From: Candidatus Brocadia sp.
Lineage (GTDB): Bacteria; Planctomycetota; Brocadiia; Brocadiales; Brocadiaceae
DNA length: 64,000 nucleotides
Direction: 5' to 3'
Assembly (NCBI GenBank): GCA_021646415.1
Contig: SOEU01000010.1
Coordinates: 1-64,000, forward strand
Below, in pieces: positions 15,357 to 25,870 of the stretch. How positions within the stretch are numbered: position 1 is the stretch's first letter; each line of letters starts with the position of its first letter. Made by a program: the position numbers and the translations under genes. Below the pieces are notes generated by a model. That model made no database searches. It was given only the letters and a program-made list of their open reading frames with translations, and was not told where the DNA came from.

Positions 15357-16125
15357 CACCCAAATTAAACACAGAGCCGCACTCAATTGCCCCTGGAATC
15401 TAAAAGACGCCATAAAGGTTTTCCTGGCCTACATGCTCCTTATGCTTGTCGGGATGCCAGTTATCGTACGGTTCATCAACGCATTATTTGGTTATAACGT
15501 TCTGAACAACATTACACCGCGGAGCCTGATTCTCTTCATTTCACTTTTTGTTAATCTATCGATCTGTGCCTACGTATTGTACATTGTCTGCATTCAATAT
15601 CATCAATCAATTGCCGCCCTGGGACTGTCTGTCACAAATTTATTTTCCAATATAAAACAGGGTATTAAACGATATCTCATTACGTTACCTCTCATCATGC
15701 TTGCGGGTTTCATTATCAACCTGATCTCCAGCTATTACGGGCAAAATCCGGAAATGCAAGATGTTGTTCGATGGGTGCTGGAAGAAAAGTCACTCTTCAT
15801 CCTGGTCAGTTTGATATTTTTCGGGATTATTATTGCCCCGGTTATCGAGGAGATCATGTTTCGTGGATTTCTGCAACCGGCATTGAAAAATTCCTTCGGC
15901 AGACGATATGCCGTTGTAGTAAGTGCATCACTTTTTGCAGCCGTGCACATGGATATCTTTGCCTTTTTCCAGATATTTATTCTGGGAATGCTCCTGGGTT
16001 ATTTATATGAAAAGACACAAACTCTTATTGCATCTATCGTCGTGCATGTCTTACACAATTCATTAACCCTTGTTTTTTTACTGTATTTTAAATATTTTTT
16101 AAAGGGAAAGGTTCCGGTATTCTGA
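15349..16125 (+). CDS. CPBP family intramembrane metalloprotease
   Basis: A membrane protein of about 258 residues with several hydrophobic helices and the CPBP/Abi signature: IEEIMFRGFLQPAL (Glu-Glu and Arg), then AAVHMDIFAFFQIFILGMLL and HVLHNSL with the further histidines. Bacterial members resemble the CAAX-prenyl protease Rce1 and cleave membrane or prenylated substrates, or protect against self-made bacteriocins; the substrate here is unknown. GTG 15349, overlapping the yjbQ stop, is the preferred start because an earlier in-frame ATG (15271) lies deep inside yjbQ; no clear ribosome-binding site is visible for either. Confidence 0.85.
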   Translation: MNSTQIKHRAALNCPWNLKDAIKVFLAYMLLMLVGMPVIVRFINALFGYNVLNNITPRSLILFISLFVNLSICAYVLYIVCIQYHQSIAALGLSVTNLFSNIKQGIKRYLITLPLIMLAGFIINLISSYYGQNPEMQDVVRWVLEEKSLFILVSLIFFGIIIAPVIEEIMFRGFLQPALKNSFGRRYAVVVSASLFAAVHMDIFAFFQIFILGMLLGYLYEKTQTLIASIVVHVLHNSLTLVFLLYFKYFLKGKVPVF

Positions 16126-16322
16126 CTGGGAAATGGTAACAGTTCCCCACAGAGACGCAGAATATCACAGAAAATATACGCTGGAGTTGCAAGCTGTAAG
16201 CTATCTCTTTAAATTCTGAACTGTTACTGAACTTTCAGCTCTTCACTTACCAGCATCAATTCGGTGGTGTTCCTTGTGTATCCGTGGTGAATTAGTATGA
16301 TACATGAACCCCTGGAGGCACT

Positions 16323-17540
16323 ATGTTTAGAGATGCAGATGAACAATTAGAAATTATCACGCGTGGAACGGTAGATATCGTTACGAAAGAAGAGCTGATA
16401 AAGAAACTAAAAAGGTCAGTAAAAGAAAATAAACCACTCCGGGTAAAATTGGGGCTCGATCCCACAGCCCCGGATATCCATATCGGGAATGCTATACCCA
16501 TCCACAAATTGCGCGCATTCCAGTCGCTCGGCCATACAGCTATACTCATCATTGGGGACTATACAGCAACGGTAGGAGATCCTTCGGGGGTTAATAAGAC
16601 GCGTCCTATGATTACCTACGAAAAGGTATTGGAAAATGCCAAGACCTATCTTTCACAGGCAGGCAGGATCCTTGATATGAAGAAGACGGAGGTGATTTAT
16701 AACAGTGAGTGGTTTAAGAAAATGACCTTCCATGAGGTCATCCAACTCGCTGCAAAGATGACCGTAGCCAGAATGATGGAACGTGACGATTTTACCAGGC
16801 GTTACCATGCCGGCATTCCCATTAGTGTCCATGAGTTCATCTACCCCCTCATGCAGGGCTACGATTCCATTATGGTAAAAAGTGACGTAGAATTGGGCGG
16901 CACAGACCAGTTATTCAGCCTGCTCGTGGGAAGGGACCTGCAAAGGGATGCCGGTGTAGAACCACAGGTTGCCCTGACCACACCCCTCCTTGAAGGAATC
17001 GATGGAAATAAAAAGATGAGCAAGAGTCTGGGAAATTATATCGGCGTAACCGAATCTCCCGGAGAAATGTTTGGTAAGGCGATGTCTATCCCGGACAATC
17101 TGATGCGCAAGTACTTTGAACTTGCAACAGACCTGAGTACCGGTGAGATCAACCAACTCCTTGATGTCCATACCCATCCACGCGCGGCTAAAGTAGCTTT
17201 AGCCAAGGCAATTGTCCGGCGTTATCATGATAGTAAAGATGCAGAGGCAGCCGCGGCAGAGTTTGATCGTGTCTTTAAAGAACGTGAACTCCCGGATAAA
17301 ATCCTTGAAGTCGAAATATCAGAGAATGAACTAACGGATGGCAAGATATGGATTGCCAAACTTATCGTCCTGTGTGGCTTTGCTGCTACCAGCAGTGAGG
17401 CACGACGATTGGTTCAACAGGGCGGAGTAAGTGTGAATGGCGAAATCGTTAATTGCCCCACCTTAAACATCGAGATAAAACCTGATATGATCCTTAAGGT
17501 AGGAAAGCGCAGGTTTGCACGGATAGTAATAACTAATTAG
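16323..17540 (+). CDS. tyrS: Tyrosine--tRNA ligase
   Basis: A 405-residue class I aminoacyl-tRNA synthetase that charges tRNA-Tyr. LGLDPTAPDIHIGN holds the HIGH-type motif (HIGN) and KKMSKSLGNYI the KMSKS loop; VELGGTDQLFSLLVGRD is the tyrosine-binding segment. The C-terminal S4 RNA-binding domain is seen in SEARRLVQQGGVSVNGE. GGAGG stands seven bases before ATG 16323. The 197-bp gap upstream is gene-free. Confidence 0.96.
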   Translation: MFRDADEQLEIITRGTVDIVTKEELIKKLKRSVKENKPLRVKLGLDPTAPDIHIGNAIPIHKLRAFQSLGHTAILIIGDYTATVGDPSGVNKTRPMITYEKVLENAKTYLSQAGRILDMKKTEVIYNSEWFKKMTFHEVIQLAAKMTVARMMERDDFTRRYHAGIPISVHEFIYPLMQGYDSIMVKSDVELGGTDQLFSLLVGRDLQRDAGVEPQVALTTPLLEGIDGNKKMSKSLGNYIGVTESPGEMFGKAMSIPDNLMRKYFELATDLSTGEINQLLDVHTHPRAAKVALAKAIVRRYHDSKDAEAAAAEFDRVFKERELPDKILEVEISENELTDGKIWIAKLIVLCGFAATSSEARRLVQQGGVSVNGEIVNCPTLNIEIKPDMILKVGKRRFARIVITN

Positions 17541-17576
17541 CATTCAGCGGTTAATTGAGAAGCCGATCGCTCACAA

Positions 17577-18233
17577 ATGAACAATGCTTTAATCGTGTTC
17601 CTCAAATATCCCGAACCCGGAAAAGTAAAGACCCGCCTGGCAAAGGCACTGGGGGATGAAAAGGCATGCGCAATCTACAAATCTCTGGCAGAAGGTGTTA
17701 TCAAAAACATTATCTCAAAAAATTCAAGGACGTTTAATATCCACATCCTTTTCACACCTGCTGATAAAGTAAATGAAATCAAGGATTGGCTAAGACCCCT
17801 CCTCAACAGCGATCAGGGAGTTGACACACACCACATACCCCAGGAAGGCAAAGATCTGGGCGAAAGAATGCTCAATGCCTTTCAACAAATATTACAAGAA
17901 AAACATTACAAAAACGCCATAATTATTGGAACAGACTGTCCTGGAACAGATGCCTCATTGATTGAAGATGCCTTTGAAGTATTGAAGAAAAAAGACATTG
18001 TTATCGGACCGTGCAGGGATGGTGGTTATTACCTGTTAGGTATGTCAAGCTTAGTGCTTGATTTGTTTAAAGATATTGACTGGAGCACAGATCGTGTCTT
18101 TGACCAAACGATGAAAAAAATAAATAAGAATAATTTATCTTATAACATTTTAAAGACCTTAACAGATATTGACACAAGGGAAGACTTATATCGATGTGCA
18201 CCAGATATCCTGACATGTGCAAGTCAAAAATAG
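17577..18233 (+). CDS. DUF2064 glycosyltransferase-like protein (TIGR04282)
   Basis: A 218-residue GT-A-fold protein. ALIVFLKYPEPGKVKTRLAK is the nucleotide-binding start, IIIGTDCPGTDASLIEDAF and IGPCRDGGYYLLGM the family blocks. The family (TIGR04282/DUF2064) is often found with a TIGR04283 glycosyltransferase and has been linked to arsenosugar synthesis in some bacteria, but the substrate here is unknown. A TIGR04283-like gene occurs in this window at 30492, 12 kb away instead of adjacent. Confidence 0.85.
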   Translation: MNNALIVFLKYPEPGKVKTRLAKALGDEKACAIYKSLAEGVIKNIISKNSRTFNIHILFTPADKVNEIKDWLRPLLNSDQGVDTHHIPQEGKDLGERMLNAFQQILQEKHYKNAIIIGTDCPGTDASLIEDAFEVLKKKDIVIGPCRDGGYYLLGMSSLVLDLFKDIDWSTDRVFDQTMKKINKNNLSYNILKTLTDIDTREDLYRCAPDILTCASQK

Positions 18234-18668
18234 TAATGCGTCTTTGATGAGATTGTCTATAACAGAAGGGACGATGACACAGAGGGTTTTCTGCGCAAAA
18301 GTGTGTATCTTTATTAGGCTCAGTATAGATAATTTTACATCTTCTTTCCGGTATCCACACAAATTCTATGAAACTTGAATTCCACTACTATATGTGCTAA
18401 ACTTTTTTAAGTGTAGTTTCTCTGTTAAGAAACTGCTATTGATAACAACCATGTTGCGATCTTTTTGAAAAGAGCTTTTTCCCAAAAATGCTTTAGCATA
18501 CTTCTCACTATTCTTTCCGGCATAACAGGAGATTCGTTCTGCTACTTATGAAAGGATGAGGCTGACGTCTGCATAAAGAATTAATCGTGATCATAACTCT
18601 AAGACAGGTTAACTAAAGAGGGAAAGCTGTAAATGTATTCGTGAATAAATCGGAACCTGTTCTCTGGC

Positions 18669-18703
18669 CTTGTCAGACTTTTACCATGGTTGGTTCTGAC
18701 AAG
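18669..18703. promoter_or_regulatory. Inverted repeat upstream of GlpX-like/TPR gene
   Basis: CTTGTCAGA (18669-18677) and TCTGACAAG (18695-18703) form a perfect 9-bp inverted repeat with a 17-base spacer, ending 25 bases before the ATG. It could be an operator or an RNA hairpin in the leader. The rest of the 495-bp gap 18234-18728 shows no gene. Confidence 0.5.
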
Positions 18704-18728
18704 ATTCAGGCTGGTTCTGGAATATAAA

Positions 18729-21398
18729 ATGAACGAATATAAAACAATTAAAAACACTACTACATTTATAAAGGATGCAAGTTTTGATTCCAAAAGGATG
18801 GATGACCCTTTTATTACCGGGGCATATATTCCTGAAGAATACAACTTAAAGATTTCTGGAGAAGGCCTTCAATTGGCAAACAGAAACGAATTGAGACATC
18901 CTGTTGGGGTTGTTGCTGCCAGGTCTTTGCGGTATTTCAGCACAAATGGCGAAAATTTTAATATCTTCCGTATACGAGATATGGTCGTCTGGCGGCTCAG
19001 GCACATCTACAACAGTTTCAACTGGTGGAATGCCTACGTGGTAAATGCAGAAGGTGAACGGAAATATATGCCCATGTTATACATAGGGGAAAAATTCGGT
19101 ACTGTAACAGGTAATACAAACGAGGCAGATATTGTGCCAAGTGCATTTGAAAATGACCGGTGTATCATCAATCAGGAAAGTAAGGGAGGGGCGATTTTTG
19201 CCGTTGGGTACAGTGAAAGAGGTGCATTATTCAATTCTCCCGATATGTATGGGGTCAAAACGATTGTTGGAAATAAGTATAAAGGCGCTGGCGTTAATGT
19301 GATCCATAGTATTACAAAGAATCTCAGGCTTATGGCAGAACGCTCATTAAAAGCCAACGGTAAAGAGATCTCTCCTCAAAGTATTCATGATGAAATCAAG
19401 GAGATGAAAATTGTTATCCTGGACAGGCCCAGGCATGAGAAACTCATTAAAACAGTAAAAGAGCTCGGCGCCCAATTAATTCTCGTTACGGATGATGACC
19501 TTACTCCTACCCTTGCAGTCACGAGAAACGACATTGACCTGATCACCGGTGTAGGTGGAGTTCCCGAAGCAATATTAAGTGCAATTATCGTTGAAAAATT
19601 AGGCGGCGAAATGAGCTTAAAAATATTACCTGCTGATATAGCACAGGATGAAAAGTTATTGGGGAAATTACATAATTGGAATCTCTTCAAGAAAAACGAA
19701 ATAGATATCTTACGGAATTTTAAAATTGTAAGACCCGGCACAGAAAAAGAAGGAGAGAAGCCATGGGATACCGTCTGGACTTCAAGGGATTTGGCCAGGG
19801 GCATGGATATGGTTTTTACAGCCAGTGTCATCAAAAAAACCCCATGGATAAGGTTCCCGGATGGGAAAGAAGTTCCCGGAGTAGAATTAGAACCTGAAAC
19901 GGGAGAAGTAACGGTACATATAGTTCGTATTGCCGGTAATAACCTTGAAATTGTCCCCGTCATCTATACAACAGCAATCAGTGAATGCATCATGCAATAT
20001 AAAGAGCCGGCAGAAGCTCATGCCAGGATGGATGGAGATTTGCTCATCCAATGGGGAAAAGCGTATGCAGAGTTCGGTATGTTTCAAAACGCAAAAGAAT
20101 GCATACGAAAAGCACGGACATGCGAAGACGCAAATGAGGATTTCCTGCAGAAGTGTGATGCTTTGTACGATTATATTGAGGGATTAGATGTCCTTGTCAA
20201 CAAGCATGTTCAAACACCAGGAACTTTAATAGAACATTTTAAAAAGGTATGCCTTTTAGGACGGAAAGACGATTTATGGCTAAAATCCAAGCTCATGATT
20301 AAAAGATTTTTCGAATACCTCGGTGACAAGCATTATCATGACCGGCACTATGAGGATGCCCTTGCCTGTTATAAAGAGGCATTACAATACAGCCCCCAAT
20401 TGAATCTCTACCGTAAGGTAAATTCTATTCAGATGAGAGATATGCTGGAAGAGTATTTTCATCTGATTGACAAAATATATAAGGAACTCAATTACAACGA
20501 ATCGAAAGATCTGGAAAAATACAAACTTGGAATCGCATTGGAAGTTTTTTATAGCAACGAGGGGTTTTTAAAATTTTCGTGCAGAGAACCGTGGCTTATC
20601 TTCTTCAGGAGAACTGTATTACATGGGATAAAGCCTTCTTACAAATTGGCCATTCTCATCAAATTATTAAGATTACATAAGAAATTAAATACCACAAGCG
20701 ATGAGGAACTTTCCCTCTTTTTAAAGAGAGAATTTGGTATGATGGAAGATGAAATAGATAGTATTCTCAATTATAAGAGGGCGCACAAAAGATTCCATTC
20801 TGTAAGTGAACTCTATCGTGTAAAAGGATTGAATTTGGAGAGCTTTTCAAAATTACTGCTCCCACATGTAATTGTAGAAAGCCAAAACGAACTGGAGGAT
20901 GCCGATATCCCGCTGAGTATCAGCCTTGTTGAGGTAATGGAAAAAAGATATAAAAATATGCTGGAGGAACTTAAGGATGGATACAGGAAAGAGGCGCAAG
21001 AGCATTCGTATGCAATGGCAGAAGCATATCATTATGTAGGTCTTGCACTGTATGATGTCGGTGATGACGAGGGTACAAAAATATATTATGAAAAGGCACT
21101 CACAAAATTTCATGAGGTCGTAGAGAAGTTCAAGGGAATAACACCGGTTAATACTCAGTATCGTATTGGCAATCTTTACGAAGAATTAGCCATGCTCTAT
21201 GAGAATGAGAAGGGAGAGTATTACAAAAAGGCAATAGATGCCTACACACGTATTATAGATGAGCAGCAATCAATAAAATTATTTGGTTATATACGCGGGT
21301 TGGTTTCGGTCCGAATAGAACAGGCTAAGGAGAGGGTAGAATGTTTGAAAAGAGAATTGTTACAGGTAACTGACGGCCTTTGGCCTTCTGTCATGTAA
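18729..21398 (+). CDS. GlpX-like (class II FBPase fold) protein fused to TPR region
   Basis: An 889-residue protein from ATG 18729. The first about 430 residues resemble GlpX, class II fructose-1,6-bisphosphatase: MPMLYIGEKFGTVTG, VILDRPRHEKLIKTVKELGA, DLITGVGGVPEAILSA and LGGEMSLKI match conserved GlpX blocks. The metal-binding DPIEGT segment expected after the first block is replaced by IVPSAFEND, so phosphatase activity is doubtful. The second half is helical with TPR-like units (DRHYEDALACYKEALQYSP; ALYDVGDDEGTKIYYEKAL) suited to protein binding. GlpX is normally a single-domain enzyme of about 320-340 residues, so the fusion and lost site suggest a scaffold or regulator. Nothing nearby suggests a carbon-metabolism operon. 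Confidence 0.75.
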   Translation: MNEYKTIKNTTTFIKDASFDSKRMDDPFITGAYIPEEYNLKISGEGLQLANRNELRHPVGVVAARSLRYFSTNGENFNIFRIRDMVVWRLRHIYNSFNWWNAYVVNAEGERKYMPMLYIGEKFGTVTGNTNEADIVPSAFENDRCIINQESKGGAIFAVGYSERGALFNSPDMYGVKTIVGNKYKGAGVNVIHSITKNLRLMAERSLKANGKEISPQSIHDEIKEMKIVILDRPRHEKLIKTVKELGAQLILVTDDDLTPTLAVTRNDIDLITGVGGVPEAILSAIIVEKLGGEMSLKILPADIAQDEKLLGKLHNWNLFKKNEIDILRNFKIVRPGTEKEGEKPWDTVWTSRDLARGMDMVFTASVIKKTPWIRFPDGKEVPGVELEPETGEVTVHIVRIAGNNLEIVPVIYTTAISECIMQYKEPAEAHARMDGDLLIQWGKAYAEFGMFQNAKECIRKARTCEDANEDFLQKCDALYDYIEGLDVLVNKHVQTPGTLIEHFKKVCLLGRKDDLWLKSKLMIKRFFEYLGDKHYHDRHYEDALACYKEALQYSPQLNLYRKVNSIQMRDMLEEYFHLIDKIYKELNYNESKDLEKYKLGIALEVFYSNEGFLKFSCREPWLIFFRRTVLHGIKPSYKLAILIKLLRLHKKLNTTSDEELSLFLKREFGMMEDEIDSILNYKRAHKRFHSVSELYRVKGLNLESFSKLLLPHVIVESQNELEDADIPLSISLVEVMEKRYKNMLEELKDGYRKEAQEHSYAMAEAYHYVGLALYDVGDDEGTKIYYEKALTKFHEVVEKFKGITPVNTQYRIGNLYEELAMLYENEKGEYYKKAIDAYTRIIDEQQSIKLFGYIRGLVSVRIEQAKERVECLKRELLQVTDGLWPSVM

Positions 21399-21429
21399 AT
21401 TTATCAATAAATTCCTTATCTTGATGATT

Positions 21430-22467
21430 CTATAACAGCCCCATCTTCTCATCAAATCCACACATCACATTCATGTTCTGCACGGCCTGGCCGGATGCCC
21501 CTTTGATGAGGTTGTCGATAGCGGAGAGGACGACGATGCGGTTTTCGGTGACCTTTGTGGCTATATCACAAAAGTTGGTATAAATTACGTCTTTTGTTTT
21601 GGGTGTTTCATGGCCTTCTTTCAAACGAATAAAGGGTTCGTTACCGTAAAATTCTTTATAGAGTTTGTGTACCTCATTGTCACTGAGAATCATACTCGCT
21701 GGCCTCATCTCATGCTTTGGCTTGGCATAGATGGTACACAGGATGCCACGATTCATGGGGACAAGGTGAGGGACAAATTGGATAGATATCTTCTGGTTTG
21801 TCTTAATGGAAAGGATATGTTCAATCTCCGGACTGTGGCGATGCCCTCCAACACTATAAGCCTCGATGTTCTCATTGCATTCGCAATAGTGGGTATCTTC
21901 CCTGGGTTCACGCCCGCGTCCAGACACACCTGACTTGGCATCCACGATAATATCGTCTGAAAAGATGATCCCTTTCATGAGCAAAGGGGCCAGGGCCAAT
22001 ATCGTTGCAGTCGTATAACAACCTGGATTGCCTATCAGATTCGTTTTTTTAATTTCGTCCCTGAAAAGTTCCGGAAGGCCATACACGGCTGTTTCAATAC
22101 CCTTGCTATCCATATGCTGTGTCTTATACCACCTTTCGTAAAGTGATTTGTCGCGGAAACGATAATCGGCACTGAAATCTATGACCTTGATGCCCTTTTG
22201 TACAAAGAGAGGGACATACTGCATAGAGATGGCTGGTGGTAATGTAATAAAGGCGAGATCAATATTTTCAGGAACTTCTTTCTGCTCAATAGTTTCGCAC
22301 GGCAAATCAAGCTGGTTTTTTAAAATGGGGAATATGTCTGATATCCTGGGACGGTCGGTTCGGCGTACTCCGAGATAGGAAATTTTTACCTCCGGATGGT
22401 GTAAAAGAATTTTTATTAGCTCAAGGCTTGTATAAGCCGTGGCGCCAATGATTCCAACATTTAACAT
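21430..22467 (-). CDS. argC: N-acetyl-gamma-glutamyl-phosphate reductase
   Basis: A 345-residue enzyme reducing N-acetylglutamyl phosphate to the semialdehyde in arginine synthesis. NVGIIGATAYTSLELIKIL is the NADP-binding start, LIGNPGCYTTATILALAP holds the catalytic cysteine, SGVSGRGREP and GGHRHSPEI are family blocks. The length is normal. It stands alone, convergent with the GlpX-like gene, with no other arginine genes in the window. Confidence 0.96.
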   Translation of the reverse strand: MLNVGIIGATAYTSLELIKILLHHPEVKISYLGVRRTDRPRISDIFPILKNQLDLPCETIEQKEVPENIDLAFITLPPAISMQYVPLFVQKGIKVIDFSADYRFRDKSLYERWYKTQHMDSKGIETAVYGLPELFRDEIKKTNLIGNPGCYTTATILALAPLLMKGIIFSDDIIVDAKSGVSGRGREPREDTHYCECNENIEAYSVGGHRHSPEIEHILSIKTNQKISIQFVPHLVPMNRGILCTIYAKPKHEMRPASMILSDNEVHKLYKEFYGNEPFIRLKEGHETPKTKDVIYTNFCDIATKVTENRIVVLSAIDNLIKGASGQAVQNMNVMCGFDEKMGLL

Positions 22468-22566
22468 ATTTTAAGAGTAACCACAGATTTCACAGATTAC
22501 ACTGTTTTTTTTATTTATCTGCGTAATCTGTGGTTTTAAAAGTTTTTTATTTGTCTGAAAATTGTG

Positions 22567-25011
22567 TCATGAAACCTTGCTAAAAATTCTTTTCTTTTTC
22601 TTTTCCGGTCCTTTTAGTCCGAAAACGACCGGCAACATCTCATCCACTTTTTCTACAAATACGAAGTTCATCTCCTTCTTTGCATTTTCCGGCACTTCCA
22701 CCAGATCCTTTTCATTTCGTTTAGGCAAGATAACGGTAGTGATCCCTGCCCGCTTGGCTGCAAGCACCTTCTCTTTGATACCTCCTACCGGCAGAACACG
22801 ACCACGCAACGTAATCTCCCCCGTCATGGCTACGTTGGAGAGAATTGGTGTTTCTTTCAAGAGGGAAATCAGTGCCATTGCCATCGTTACACCTGCAGAA
22901 GGCCCATCCTTCGGAATGGCACCTGCGGGGATGTGGATGTGAAAATCGTATTTATTAAAATCCTTGAAGGTGATTCCTAGCCTCGTCAATTTGGCCCGAA
23001 TATAACTCATCGCAGCCTGGGCCGATTCCTTCATGATGTCACCCAGTTGCCCTGTCAGCAAGAGTTTTCCCGTGCCAGGCATGAGAGTAGCCTCAATAAA
23101 AAGGATGTCACCGCCAGCCTGTGTCCAGGCAAGACCCGTTGCTACACCGGCTTCCGAGGTCCTTTCCGCGGCTTCTGAGAAAAATTTGATGGGGCCTAAC
23201 AAATTGTACAACATATCAGCCGTTACGGTCACAGACTTTTTTTCTCCTGAAGCAATGTCTTTGGCCACCTTCCGGCAAACATGGGCAATTTCACGTTCGA
23301 GATTACGGATGCCAGCCTCACGGGTATAATCACTGATAATGGTTTTGATGGCATCATCCACAATGGTAATCTGTTCTTTCGTGAGTCCATGTTCCTTCAA
23401 TTGCTTTGGTATTGTAAACTGTTTTGCGATAAATACCTTTTCATCGGCTGTGTATCCGGGAAGTTCCAGTACCTCCATTCGGTCCTTAAGCGCAGGAGGG
23501 ATGGGATCCAGGAGATTTGCTGTGGTAATGAACATTACCTTGGAAAGATCGAATGGTACATCGAGATAATGGTCTGAGAATGAGTGATTTTGTTCAGGGT
23601 CTAAAACCTCAAGCAGCGCCGCCGAGGGGTCGCCTCGAAAATCAGCACCCAGTTTATCAATCTCATCCAGCATGAATACCGGATTATTGGAACCCACCTT
23701 TCGCAGACCTTGAATAATACGCCCGGGTAATGCACCTATGTATGTACGCCGGTGGCCGCGAATCTCAGCCTCGTCTCTTACTCCTCCAAGTGACATACGC
23801 ACAAATTTTCGACCGATGGCACGCGCAATCGACATCCCCACAGAAGTCTTTCCGGTGCCAGGTGGACCTACGAAACACAAGATGGGGCCCTTCATGTCCT
23901 GTTTTAATTTTCGGACTGCGAGATATTCCAGAATCCTGTCTTTGACCTTTTCCAGGTCGTAATGGTCTTCATCCAATACCTTACGGGCCGCCTGGATGTC
24001 CAGGTTATCAGTTGTGGTAATTGCCCATGGGAGAGCAACCAGCAGGTCGAGATAAGTCCTGGAAACTGTATATTCTGCAGAGGCAGAGGGCATTTTGACG
24101 AGCCGGCTTAATTCCCTCTCGGCTTCTTTTTTAGCTTCAGGAGGCATTTTCGCCTCTTCAATCTTCTTGGTCAGTTCTTTGACCTCAACGGCACGCTCGT
24201 CTCCCTCGCCCAATTCTTCCTGGATCGCCTTCAGTTGCTGCCTCAGATAATATTCCCTTTGCCCCTTTTCCATCTCACTTTTCACCTGGGACTGTATCTT
24301 TGTGGCCATCTCCAGCACTTCCATTTCGCTCGTGATAAAGGCAGTTATCTTCTGTAATCTGGCCTTCACATTGATTGCTTCAAGTACTTGTTGTTTTTCC
24401 GCTACGCCAATATTCAGGTGGGATGCAATCATGTCTGCCAAACGGCTTGGGCTGTCAATGTTGACAATTGCTATTTTCAGCTCTTCGGGTAAGGATGGCG
24501 CCATGGATATCATACGAATAAACTGATCCGCAGCATTTCTTGCCAGTGCCTCAGTCTCCATATCATTCTCAATAATATCTTCCAGAACGGTCACCTGGGC
24601 CTTAAAATAAGGTTCTGTTTGGATATATTCATCGATTTTGATTCTGCTGACACCTTGCACCAGCATCTTCGCAGAGTTATCGGGCATACGAAGCATCTGG
24701 AGCACAACAGCCGCTGTGGCATAATCATGCAGATCCGATTGCTTTACAACCTTGAGATCTTTGTCTTTTTGTGCCACAAGCGCCAGAAATCGGTTCGCTG
24801 CAAGGACATGATTCAAAAGTTTAATATCTCTTTCCGTAACAACGCTGAGGGCAGCTACCATACCGGGGAAAACCACAGTATCCTTAACGGGAAGGACTGG
24901 CATTTCCTTTGGTATCTTTAGCTTCTCTGGCTTGTTCTCTTCGGCTGATCCAGATTCCAGGTTTAACGTGACTTTAGCTTCTGATGGGTCTTTGCCTTCA
25001 TTATCTGCCAT
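22567..25011 (-). CDS. lon: ATP-dependent protease Lon
   Basis: About 814 residues. An N-terminal substrate-binding domain ([18 protein letters not shown]) is followed by the AAA+ module with Walker [14 protein letters not shown] and Walker [12 protein letters not shown], then the S16 protease domain with [11 protein letters not shown] (catalytic Ser) and the downstream Lys in [13 protein letters not shown]. It degrades misfolded and regulatory proteins. ATG 25011 is favoured over GTG 25023. It lies beside hsp20 and groEL in the same direction, making a protein-quality-control cluster. Confidence 0.96.
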   Translation of the reverse strand: MADNEGKDPSEAKVTLNLESGSAEENKPEKLKIPKEMPVLPVKDTVVFPGMVAALSVVTERDIKLLNHVLAANRFLALVAQKDKDLKVVKQSDLHDYATAAVVLQMLRMPDNSAKMLVQGVSRIKIDEYIQTEPYFKAQVTVLEDIIENDMETEALARNAADQFIRMISMAPSLPEELKIAIVNIDSPSRLADMIASHLNIGVAEKQQVLEAINVKARLQKITAFITSEMEVLEMATKIQSQVKSEMEKGQREYYLRQQLKAIQEELGEGDERAVEVKELTKKIEEAKMPPEAKKEAERELSRLVKMPSASAEYTVSRTYLDLLVALPWAITTTDNLDIQAARKVLDEDHYDLEKVKDRILEYLAVRKLKQDMKGPILCFVGPPGTGKTSVGMSIARAIGRKFVRMSLGGVRDEAEIRGHRRTYIGALPGRIIQGLRKVGSNNPVFMLDEIDKLGADFRGDPSAALLEVLDPEQNHSFSDHYLDVPFDLSKVMFITTANLLDPIPPALKDRMEVLELPGYTADEKVFIAKQFTIPKQLKEHGLTKEQITIVDDAIKTIISDYTREAGIRNLEREIAHVCRKVAKDIASGEKKSVTVTADMLYNLLGPIKFFSEAAERTSEAGVATGLAWTQAGGDILFIEATLMPGTGKLLLTGQLGDIMKESAQAAMSYIRAKLTRLGITFKDFNKYDFHIHIPAGAIPKDGPSAGVTMAMALISLLKETPILSNVAMTGEITLRGRVLPVGGIKEKVLAAKRAGITTVILPKRNEKDLVEVPENAKKEMNFVFVEKVDEMLPVVFGLKGPEKKKKRIFSKVS

Positions 25012-25049
25012 ATAATCATACACCGTTTCAGAAAATAATTACCATGAAC

Positions 25050-25505
25050 TTATTGATGAAAATTAATTTTTATTGAAAACTTTTGAGATGATTGTTGCTG
25101 CGCCTTAGGTAAAATGACTTGCAGAAAGCCATCCTTATACGTGGCTTGTATATTGTCCATATCAATGGGTTTCGGAATGAATATACTCCTCTCGAAGTAC
25201 CCGTAACGGATTTCTACCTGATAAAAGCATATCTTTTCATGTGGTGCAGTATCCCTTATAAATCCACTGATGGTAAGGACTTCGTCTAAAAAGGAAACAC
25301 GAATATCCTCTGATTTAGTGCCAGGCAAGGACATCGTTACTACCACTTCATTGGGAGTTTCATAAACGTCAGTAGGAGGTTGCCATGGCGTTGAAGAATT
25401 GGTAGGAATATTTTTGTTAAAGGCAAAAAATTCTGCAAAGAGCTTTTCCAATTTATTCTCTTTTGCATCAGCTTTGTAATGAATACTGTTATAATTCGCC
25501 GACAT
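25050..25505 (-). CDS. Small heat-shock protein (Hsp20)
   Basis: A 151-residue alpha-crystallin-domain chaperone. TPWQPPTDVYETPNEVVVTM begins the domain, MSLPGTKSEDIRVSFLDEVL and YGYFERSIFIPKPIDM are conserved strands, and ATYKDGFLQVILPKA carries the G-x-L motif. It holds unfolding proteins until ATP-driven chaperones act. The frame is open to 25556 but upstream residues do not look like Hsp20; ATG 25505 is chosen. It is followed by lon 39 bases on. Confidence 0.9.
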   Translation of the reverse strand: MSANYNSIHYKADAKENKLEKLFAEFFAFNKNIPTNSSTPWQPPTDVYETPNEVVVTMSLPGTKSEDIRVSFLDEVLTISGFIRDTAPHEKICFYQVEIRYGYFERSIFIPKPIDMDNIQATYKDGFLQVILPKAQQQSSQKFSIKINFHQ

Positions 25506-25785
25506 CTTTAACCTATCCGCCTCCATATTTTTATGAATGCCAATAAACTGGCACAAAAGGATGAAACCAGTAAGACAAAAAAGAATGCCATTTCAACCGA
25601 AGGGAAAAATCTTACTGTTTAAAACGGCAGAGATTCCTTACCCCAATCGGAAAGACCATATATTTAAAGGTATTGCCAAATGGAAACCAGAATTACTATA
25701 ACAATTTTTATTTTCAAGTGCAAGAGGTTTCAATTTATCAAACTTTTGATACGTGCAAGAAGATAGAGAAATTACGAAGTCACCA

Positions 25786-25817
25786 ATAAAAAACCCCGCA
25801 TACATGCGGGGTTTTTT
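25786..25817 (-). terminator. Rho-independent terminator after groEL
   Basis: Stem AACCCCGCA/TGCGGGGTT with a TACA loop (25792-25813), flanked by A and T tracts on both sides so it can act in either direction. It lies 54 bases past the groEL stop. Confidence 0.9.
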
Positions 25818-25870
25818 AAAAAAATTGTTAAATTTAGTTATAAACGCTTAGGGATTTTCCCGATTCATTA

